A stretch of DNA of 10,134 nucleotides from Pseudomonadota bacterium. Lineage in GTDB: Bacteria; Myxococcota_A; Polyangia; Haliangiales; Haliangiaceae. Of the stretch, positions 5,331 to 10,134 are shown one piece after another; position 1 is the stretch's first letter, and each line of letters opens with the position of its first letter. The notes below the pieces were generated by a model. It saw nothing but the letters and a program-made list of their open reading frames with translations, did not search any database and was not told the origin of the DNA. Location of the stretch: contig JAEYYY010000173.1 in assembly GCA_023430775.1 (NCBI GenBank), positions 1 through 10,134 on the forward strand. Reading direction: 5' to 3'. The position numbers were made by a program, and so were the translations under genes.

Positions 5331-5719
5331 AGATCAGCCGGGATGAAGCCGTAGTAGCGGCCCATCCAGTACGGCAGCAGATAGCCGCCGGGTTGACGAA
5401 CGATCGCGGGAGCGTCGTCGCATGCCGAGCGCTCGTACGGGTTTCCCCAGTACGCGAACGTCGCCGCGCAGCGATCGGCGATCTCGAACGGTGCGGCCGC
5501 GAGCGAGTTGTCGTTGCGATCGAGACAGACCTCGCCGGCGAGTGTGCTGGTGTCGCGCGCGACCTGGTGGTTCGAGCGCGGGAACTGCCGCAGCTGGCAG
5601 ACCGCATCCTCGACCTCGGCGAACGCCGGTCCATCCGTGCCCGGGCCGAGCGGCTTCTGCGCGGCCCACATGATCTCGTACCAGGCGTTGTGCTGGTCGA
5701 GGATGCCGCGCGTCGTCAC
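5327..5719 (-). CDS. Unrecognised protein, possibly lacking its N-terminus
   Basis: From the GTG at 5719 the product has 130 residues; I do not recognise the family. It contains H-N-A-W-Y-E-I-M-W-A-A-Q, four Cys spread across 'DAVCQL', 'GEVCLD', 'ADRCAA' and 'RSACDD' (possibly two disulfides), and a Tyr/Trp-rich C-terminus, G-G-Y-L-L-P-Y-W-M-G-R-Y-Y-G-F-I. The balanced composition and G/C third bases argue that it is real. No signal peptide is seen from this start. The frame stays open and coding-like upstream (L-A-R-E-L-A-Y-P-S) as far as a stop at 5792-5794, with no ATG, GTG, TTG or CTG in between. The N-terminus may therefore have been lost and replaced by the 3' end of the zinc-finger gene. 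It lies 34 bases downstream of that gene on the same strand. If the four Cys are disulfide-bonded, the ancestral protein was probably exported. Confidence 0.55.
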   Translation of the reverse strand: MTTRGILDQHNAWYEIMWAAQKPLGPGTDGPAFAEVEDAVCQLRQFPRSNHQVARDTSTLAGEVCLDRNDNSLAAAPFEIADRCAATFAYWGNPYERSACDDAPAIVRQPGGYLLPYWMGRYYGFIPADL

Positions 5720-5753
5720 GCTCGGGTACGCGAGCTCGCGTGCGAGCGCGTGC

Positions 5754-5984
5754 TTAGTCGGACTTCCTCGGCACGACTCGGCGCTTCTTGGTCACCGAGA
5801 CGCCGCCGTAGTTGAGCTTGAGGCTGCCGGCCTTGCCGAGGTTCTCCTGCTTCGCGATCAAGACGAATTCGCCGCCGACCTCCTCGCTGCACTCGATGCA
5901 CAGCCAGGTGCCGGGTAAGGCCTTGACGCGTGCGGCAGGAATCTCGGCATCGCAACGTTCACAGGTGCGTCGTTCCGTACTCAT
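5754..5984 (-). CDS. Solo DksA/TraR-type C4 zinc-finger protein
   Basis: The product has 76 residues from the ATG at 5984, which a GGGAG ribosome site precedes at normal spacing. An in-phase ATG at 6014 would add ten residues with poorer support. C-E-R-C (8-11) and C-I-E-C (29-32) form a C-x2-C-x17-C-x2-C zinc site. The stretch between, A-E-I-P-A-A-R-V-K-A-L-P-G-T, is the signature of the DksA/TraR C4-type zinc finger (I-P-x-x-R-x-x-A-x-P). The long DksA coiled coil with its acidic tip is absent, so binding in the RNA polymerase secondary channel is unlikely. The tail instead holds predicted beta-strands (SLKLNYGGVSVTKKRR) and basic residues that may bind nucleic acid. It is cytoplasmic. It diverges from the cupin gene across about 118 bases. 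Confidence 0.8.
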   Translation of the reverse strand: MSTERRTCERCDAEIPAARVKALPGTWLCIECSEEVGGEFVLIAKQENLGKAGSLKLNYGGVSVTKKRRVVPRKSD

Positions 5985-6102
5985 GGCGAGGCTCTCCCAT
6001 TGCGAGCTGCCCATGCTCGCGGCCAGATACTAGTGTCGCGGCCAAGGATGTCGAGTGCGATCTCGTGACACGGTGAAATCCCTCGGGTTGTAAAGTTCAC
6101 GC

Positions 6103-6540
6103 ATGGCACGCAAGCGCGCTCCGATCCGCCTCGCTCCTGGTGCCGGGCGAAGCTACGAGATGGGCCCCCTGCAGGCGATCTTCAAGGCCGACGGCAGCGA
6201 GACCAGGAAGCAGTACTCGATCTCCGAGTGGTGGCTCGAGCCATACACCAGGGGCCCCGGCACGCACTCGCACGACGAGGACGATTGCTTCTACGTGCTC
6301 GAGGGAACGATCAGCTTCTTCGTCGGCGGCGCCTGGTTCGACGCACCGAAGGGCTCGTTCGTGATCGCACCGGCGAACACCAAGCACGACTTCGAGAATC
6401 GCACCGCGAAGCGCGCCGGCATGCTGAACGTGAGCGTCCCCGGCGACTTCGAGCCGCACATGAAGGGCATCGCGCAGTGGTTCCGCGAGCGCCCTGCCGC
6501 CGATGCGCGCACCGCGAACGCGCCCAGGCGCAAGCGCTGA
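6103..6540 (+). CDS. Single-domain cupin protein
   Basis: The 145-residue protein has one cupin barrel. Motif 1, G-P-G-T-H-S-H-D-E-D-D...E-G (51-68), provides metal ligands H55 and H57, with D61 where most cupins carry Glu. Motif 2, G-S-F-V-I-A-P-A-N-T-K-H-D-F-E-N (84-99), provides H95. A W-W-L-E-P-Y-T strand precedes the barrel, and a basic Ala/Arg tail (131-145) ends the protein. Cupins of this kind are metal-dependent oxygenases, isomerases, sugar binders or transcription-linked sensors; the sequence alone does not say which. It is cytoplasmic with no signal peptide. The ATG at 6103 lacks a strong Shine-Dalgarno sequence. The gene converges with the TIGR02996 gene, with one base between the two stop codons, so no space exists for a dedicated terminator. 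Confidence 0.85.
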   Translation: MARKRAPIRLAPGAGRSYEMGPLQAIFKADGSETRKQYSISEWWLEPYTRGPGTHSHDEDDCFYVLEGTISFFVGGAWFDAPKGSFVIAPANTKHDFENRTAKRAGMLNVSVPGDFEPHMKGIAQWFRERPAADARTANAPRRKR

Positions 6541-6541
6541 G

Positions 6542-7534
6542 TCACGAGCGCTCGACGCGCCTGGCGATGTGGGCGAACCGGGTGTCGGCGTCCGGAAGGA
6601 CGTCGTCGAAGCGCAGCACGTCGAGATCGAACGTGCAGCGCATCAGCGCGTCGAGGATGTCGGGCGTGCTGTACAGCGTCAGCTCGCGGAGCTGGCGACC
6701 GATCGGCAGCTTCGAGAGCCGCGACAGCAGCTCCGGTGCGTGAGCGTAGAACCCGAGCTCGAGCGAGCGCAGCGCCGGCAGCTCGTTCTCGAACACGGCG
6801 ACGAGCTGCGCTGCCTCGGTGGTCGTCGGGACGTGGAGCGAGAGGTGCTCGAGCGCGGGCCAGCGCGCGGCCGCGAGCGACGCGAGGTGAGCCGGGTCGT
6901 AGATCGAGAAGGTCGCGCGCCTCAGCTTCGGCAGCTCGATGTAGCCGAGCCCGCCGGCCGCACCGACCTCGATCTCCTCGAGCCGATCGAGGCGCGGCCA
7001 GAGCGACGCGAGGCTGACCATGCGCGTACCGTCGGTGCCGGACACCTGGAGCCGGCGCAACGTGCGCGGCGCTCGGGTGGCGAGCACCTCGATCAGCGCC
7101 TCCGGATCCTCGGCCCAGAGATCGCGCAGCTCGACGAGGAAGCGGCCCGACGGATGGGAGATCAGGTGATCGAGGAAGCGATGCATCGGCATGCGCGCGA
7201 GTCGCCGCAGCTCCGCCTTGTAGACAAAGCCCCTGCGCCACTCGAGCTTCGGCGCGTTGTCGCGCGCGGCCCGCGATGACTTCGACGAGGGGAGTACCTT
7301 CGCGAGCGGACCGAGGAAGTGCTCGCGATGCTGCTCGAAGAGTTCGGCGAGCCGGGTCTCGAGATGATCGAGCTTGGCGCGATCGGTGACTCGCTCGCGC
7401 GTCATCTGGAGGCGGACGAGCGTCGCGCGCGGGTCGCCGCGCTCCTCGAGCCAGTCGGTGTAGACGCGAAACGCGTCCTCGTCCTCGGGTGACTCCTCGA
7501 TCAACCGCGCGAGTTGTTCGCCGCGATCGTCCAC
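6542..7534 (-). CDS. TIGR02996 (repeat-companion) protein with leucine-rich-like repeats
   Basis: The 330-residue protein starts with the TIGR02996 'repeat-companion' domain: L-I-E-E-S-P-E-D-E-D-A-F-R-V-Y-T-D-W-L-E-E-R-G-D-P-R (about 11-36), whose hallmark is Y-x-D-W-L-E-E-R-G-D-P-R. After a charged helix (about 45-75), the rest consists of degenerate leucine-rich-like segments such as P-A-L-E-H-L-S-L-H-V, P-A-L-R-S-L-E-L-G-F and R-Q-L-R-E-L-T-L-Y. These proteins are abundant in myxobacteria and planctomycetes, and their function is unknown; they probably form a protein-binding solenoid. There is no signal peptide. The GTG start at 7534 lies one base after the stop of the monooxygenase gene (TGA-C-GTG), so it is almost certainly translated from the same mRNA by coupling. 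Confidence 0.85.
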   Translation of the reverse strand: MDDRGEQLARLIEESPEDEDAFRVYTDWLEERGDPRATLVRLQMTRERVTDRAKLDHLETRLAELFEQHREHFLGPLAKVLPSSKSSRAARDNAPKLEWRRGFVYKAELRRLARMPMHRFLDHLISHPSGRFLVELRDLWAEDPEALIEVLATRAPRTLRRLQVSGTDGTRMVSLASLWPRLDRLEEIEVGAAGGLGYIELPKLRRATFSIYDPAHLASLAAARWPALEHLSLHVPTTTEAAQLVAVFENELPALRSLELGFYAHAPELLSRLSKLPIGRQLRELTLYSTPDILDALMRCTFDLDVLRFDDVLPDADTRFAHIARRVERS

Positions 7535-7535
7535 G

Positions 7536-8969
7536 TCACGCCAGCTCGAGCTGCGGGTGCTGCAGGCGCTGGAAGCGCAGCGTCGCGAAGTCGAGCGCGT
7601 AGTTCTGGTAGACGCGCCATGGCGTGACCTTGCCCTGCTGGGGGAAGAACGAGGTCGCCCGCTCGATGTAGCCGGACTTGAGCGGCAGCACGGACTCGGT
7701 CTCGACGTCGGGATCCTTGTGCGGCACGACCCTGGTGTAACCGTGCTTGTCCATGTGCTGCAACAGCCGGCAGACGTAGCGGCTGACCAGATCGGTCTTG
7801 AGCGTCCACGACGCGTTCGTGTAGCCGACCGCGAACACCAGGTTCGGCACGCCGCTGCACATCATCGCGCGATACAGGAGCATGTCGTGCGGCACGATCT
7901 GCTTGCCGTCGACCTCGAGCTGGATGCCGCCCATCCACTTGAGGGTGAGCCCGGTCGCGGTGACGATCAGGTCGGCATCGAGGTGCTGGCCCGATCTCAG
8001 CTGGATGCCGGTCTCGTCGAGCGTGTCGATGTGATCGGTGACCACGCTCGCCTTGCCCTCGCGGATCGCCTTGAACAGATCCGCATCGGGCACCAGGCAG
8101 AGGCGCTGGTCCCACGGGTTGTACGTCGGCGTGAAGTGCTCGATGCCGCCGGCATCGCCGAGGTGATGCGACACCCCGGCGAGCAGCAGCTTCTTCGCCT
8201 TGTCGGGGTAGCGCCGGCAGAACGAGTAGAACGCCATGCTGAGGCCGAGCTGCTTCCAGCGCGCCAGCGCGGAGGCCGCACGCTCGGGCATCTTGCCGAG
8301 CAGCCGCTCCGCGATCGGATCGACCGCCGGGCGCGACAGGATGTACGTCGGCGAGCGCTGCAGCATCGTGACGTGCGCGGCCTTGTCGGTCAGCGCCGGC
8401 ACCAGCGTCACCGCGGTGGCGCCGCTGCCGATCACGACGATGCGCTTGCCGCTGTAGTCGAGGTCGCGGTGCCAGTGCTGCGGATGGATCATCGCGCCGC
8501 GGAATCGCGCGCGACCGGGCAGCTCCGGCGTGTAGGGGTTGTCGTAGTCGTAGTAGCCGGCGCAGGTCATCAGGAACCGGCACGTCATCTCGACGAGCTC
8601 GCCGTGCGCGCGCACGCCGAGCGTCCAGCGATTGCTGGTGCTCGACCACCGCGCGGTCTCGACGCGATGATCGAACCGGATCTTCTTGTCGATGCCGAAC
8701 ATCTCGGCGGTCGACCGCAGGTACTCGAGGATCTCGCCGCCGCTCGCGATCGCCTTGCTCTTGGTCCACGGCCGGAACGGAAACCCGAGCGTGAACATGT
8801 CGGAGTCCGAGCGGATGCCGGGGTAGCGAAACAGATCCCAGGTGCCGCCGAGCGTCGATCGCCCCTCGAGGATCGCGTACGTCTTGTCGGGGCACTGCTT
8901 CTGGAGGTGATAGCCTGCGTCGATTCCCGACAGCCCGGCGCCGACGACGATGACATCCAGATCGTTCAC
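7536..8969 (-). CDS. ethA: EthA-like FAD/NADPH monooxygenase (flavin-containing / Baeyer-Villiger type)
   Basis: The 477-residue protein closely follows the mycobacterial EthA pattern and length (about 490). Motifs are the FAD-binding G-A-G-L-S-G (10-15), G-G-T-W-D-L-F-R-Y-P-G-I-R-S-D-S (41-56), the fingerprint F-R-G-A-M-I-H-P-Q-H-W-H (156-167; Baeyer-Villiger type F-x-G-x3-H-x3-W, with His in the usual P/D place), the NADPH-binding G-S-G-A-T-A (181-186), and Y-N-P-W-D-Q-R-L-C-L-V-P plus V-G-Y-T-N-A-S-W-T-L-K near the C-terminal half. It would insert oxygen next to ketones or oxidise S/N atoms using NADPH and O2; the natural substrate is not known. It is cytoplasmic. GTG at 8969 is chosen because D-V-I-V-V-G-A-G follows at the normal distance. 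An operator-like palindrome lies in its upstream region, but no TetR-type (EthR) gene is adjacent. The TIGR02996 gene follows after one base. Confidence 0.9.
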   Translation of the reverse strand: MNDLDVIVVGAGLSGIDAGYHLQKQCPDKTYAILEGRSTLGGTWDLFRYPGIRSDSDMFTLGFPFRPWTKSKAIASGGEILEYLRSTAEMFGIDKKIRFDHRVETARWSSTSNRWTLGVRAHGELVEMTCRFLMTCAGYYDYDNPYTPELPGRARFRGAMIHPQHWHRDLDYSGKRIVVIGSGATAVTLVPALTDKAAHVTMLQRSPTYILSRPAVDPIAERLLGKMPERAASALARWKQLGLSMAFYSFCRRYPDKAKKLLLAGVSHHLGDAGGIEHFTPTYNPWDQRLCLVPDADLFKAIREGKASVVTDHIDTLDETGIQLRSGQHLDADLIVTATGLTLKWMGGIQLEVDGKQIVPHDMLLYRAMMCSGVPNLVFAVGYTNASWTLKTDLVSRYVCRLLQHMDKHGYTRVVPHKDPDVETESVLPLKSGYIERATSFFPQQGKVTPWRVYQNYALDFATLRFQRLQHPQLELA

Positions 8970-8977
8970 GCTCGTCG

Positions 8978-9005
8978 AGTATGTGCGCTATTGAAATAAA
9001 GTCAA
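8978..9005 (-). promoter_or_regulatory. Candidate promoter of the monooxygenase operon
   Basis: On the minus strand, TTGACT (9005-9000, five of six matches to the -35 consensus) lies 16 bases before CATACT (8983-8978, four of six matches to the -10 consensus). This is the most AT-rich spot in the right half of the window. The -10 box ends 8 bases before the GTG start, so the transcript would have almost no leader. Confidence 0.5.
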
Positions 9006-9009
9006 TAGC
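8987..9009. promoter_or_regulatory. Perfect 8-7-8 palindrome, candidate operator upstream of the monooxygenase gene
   Basis: GCTATTGA (8987-8994) and TCAATAGC (9002-9009) are perfect inverted copies separated by AATAAAG. The half-site is AT-rich against a very GC-rich background and covers the -35 box (TTGACT), so a bound repressor would block the promoter. The geometry fits a TetR- or MarR-type dimer, but the regulator itself is not identified. Confidence 0.65.
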
Positions 9010-9102
9010 ACAAGCGCTGCCGCAGGCGTCGCACCCGTCGCGCTCGCAGAATCCCAGTTTCGGCCGAACGAAACCTCGTGACGCGGCATTCCCGCGTGCA
9101 GG

Positions 9103-10134
9103 ATGGACGAAGGGAGAAAGCTACGAGCTGAAGCGGTGCAGATCGATCAGCTGACAGCCGAGATGGCGTGGATCCGCCGACTCGCGACGGCGCTCGTCAA
9201 GGATGCGAGCGCCGCCGACGATGTCGCGCAGGAGACATGGCTCGTCGCGGCCGGTCACGTGCCCGATGATCGACCGCTGCGGCCGTGGCTGTCGCGCGTG
9301 GTGCTCAACGTCGTGCGCATGCGGAGTCGCAGCGCGAAGCGACGCCAGGCACGCGAGCTCGCGGCGCCGGTACCGGATTCGGTGCCGACGGCGGAACAGC
9401 TCGTCGATCGCGTGGAGCTCCAGCGGATGGTCGCCGGAGAAGTGCTGGCACTCGCCGAGCCGTATCGCTCGACGGTGCTGCTGCACTACTTCGAGGGGCT
9501 ATCGAGCGCCGAGATCGCACGGCGGCTCGAGATCCCCGACGGCACCGTGCGCCGGCGCTTGAAGGTCGCACTCGACGAGCTGCGCGGTCGGCTCGCCAAG
9601 CGCGATGACAGGCGCGGCGTGGTCGCGTTGCTCGCCCCGCTGGTGATTCCCCCGTCGTCCTCCGTGCCACTCGCCGGAGGTCTCTCGATGAAGAAGGTGT
9701 TCGCAGGAATCGTCGTGCTCGCGCTGCTCGTGGGCGGCATCTGGTGGATCAAGGGCCGCGGTGGCAGCGACGGCGCGACCGACGGTGTCGCCGCCGGCGG
9801 CACCGGCACGACCTCGCCGCTGCTCGGCGGCAAGCGTGCGGATGGCAGCGGCGAGCCGGCGAGCGCCAACCAGCCGTGGCTCGTCCAGCAAGGTGCGCCG
9901 CGCCGCCGGATCGCCGGTCACGTGACGTTCCGCGGCGCGCCGGTCGCAGGGGCGATCGTCCATCTCGGCGACGCCCTGACCGACGTCCGCCCGCAGCGTG
10001 GTGCGCGGCCCGGCGAGGAGCTGACGAGCAAGAAGACCGGGCCCGACGGCGCGTTCGACTTCGGCGAGCAGCCCGCCGCCAGCTTCGTGGTCAGCGCCGA
10101 TGCCGATGGCAAGACGCCCGCCTCGGTCGCGATC
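9103..10134 (+). CDS. ECF sigma factor fused to a membrane helix and a carboxypeptidase-regulatory-like domain (runs off the right edge)
   Basis: The frame from ATG 9103 has no stop up to 10134 (344 residues so far). Residues about 15-80 form sigma region 2 (D-D-V-A-Q-E-T-W at 39-46; L-R-P-W-L-S-R-V-V-L-N-V at 59-70). Residues 115-160 form region 4 with a helix-turn-helix (E-P-Y-R-S-T-V-L-L-H-Y-F-E-G-L-S-S-A-E-I-A and P-D-G-T-V-R-R-R-L). A hydrophobic patch (172-184) follows, then a transmembrane helix (200-217, F-A-G-I-V-V-L-A-L-L-V-G-G-I-W-W) and a Gly/Ser/Thr linker. Next is a carboxypeptidase-regulatory-like beta-sandwich beginning I-A-G-H-V-T-F-R-G-A-P-V-A-G-A (260-274) with G-P-D-G-A-F-D-F-G (313-321). 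The DNA-binding part would be cytoplasmic and the beta domain outside, a membrane-tethered sigma factor with a built-in sensor. No separate anti-sigma gene is seen. A stop at 9079 limits the start; the ribosome site at 9103 is poor. An internal start at 9688 is possible. Confidence 0.82.
   Translation, partial: MDEGRKLRAEAVQIDQLTAEMAWIRRLATALVKDASAADDVAQETWLVAAGHVPDDRPLRPWLSRVVLNVVRMRSRSAKRRQARELAAPVPDSVPTAEQLVDRVELQRMVAGEVLALAEPYRSTVLLHYFEGLSSAEIARRLEIPDGTVRRRLKVALDELRGRLAKRDDRRGVVALLAPLVIPPSSSVPLAGGLSMKKVFAGIVVLALLVGGIWWIKGRGGSDGATDGVAAGGTGTTSPLLGGKRADGSGEPASANQPWLVQQGAPRRRIAGHVTFRGAPVAGAIVHLGDALTDVRPQRGARPGEELTSKKTGPDGAFDFGEQPAASFVVSADADGKTPASVAI
9676..9690 (+). promoter_or_regulatory. Internal ribosome binding site and ATG within the sigma-factor ORF
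   Basis: GGAGG (9676-9680), 7 bases before the in-frame ATG at 9688 (Met196), is a stronger initiation signal than the one at 9103. The product would begin M-K-K-V-F-A-G-I-V-V-L-A-L-L-V, a classical N-terminal membrane anchor. The site could yield a second, sigma-less protein, or be a relic of a formerly separate gene. Confidence 0.5.

Noticed and set aside
7557..8999. A 480-codon plus-strand frame opposite the monooxygenase gene, and a 464-codon minus frame shifted against it
   Set aside because: Both are rich in Arg/Ala/Asp/His repeats without motifs, whereas the chosen frame shows full FAD, NADPH and EthA-type motifs.

Overview
The window is GC-rich (clearly above 60% by eye, with G/C-dominated third codon positions). 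Its gene types are common in large-genome Myxococcota: a Ser/Thr kinase, Cys-rich disulfide-repeat lipoproteins, a TIGR02996 leucine-rich-type protein, and an ECF sigma factor fused to a membrane anchor and a surface-type domain. A Haliangium/Kofleriaceae-like deltaproteobacterium is my best guess; this is inference from gene content, not a database result. There are no rRNA or tRNA genes, IS elements, CRISPR arrays or phage genes.

Left part (1-2160): the N-terminus of a Ser/Thr protein kinase runs off the left edge on the minus strand. Divergent from it is a two-gene plus-strand unit, a cytoplasmic Asp-box beta-propeller overlapping by 4 bases a MoaD/ThiS-like protein that ends in Gly-Gly. 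A small exported protein of unknown function follows.

Middle left (2172-4400, minus): a 555-residue lipoprotein built from six regular six-Cys repeats plus diverged ones, followed by a small PrcB-like lipoprotein. They are probably co-transcribed and both face the periplasm or outer surface.

Centre (4401-5330, plus): a control region with a 10-bp direct repeat abutting a perfect 16-bp palindrome, then two tiny adjacent genes. Each encodes a short N-terminal peptide ending in Gly-Gly followed by a minimal peptidoglycan-cleaving domain: first an M15/VanX-like metallopeptidase, then a lysozyme/SLT-like glycosidase. This looks like a pair of secreted bacteriolysins exported through double-glycine leader processing, and it is the best candidate here for an undescribed system.

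Right part: on the minus strand, an unrecognised 130-residue protein that may be 5'-truncated and a solo DksA/TraR-type zinc-finger protein. A cupin (plus) then converges on a minus-strand pair, an EthA-like flavin monooxygenase followed after one base by a TIGR02996/leucine-rich-type protein. The monooxygenase promoter region holds a perfect AT-rich 8+7+8 palindrome overlapping a plausible -35 box. Divergent from it, an ECF sigma factor ORF continues without a stop through a transmembrane helix into a carboxypeptidase-regulatory-like domain and leaves the window at 10134. A strong internal ribosome binding site lies just before the membrane helix.
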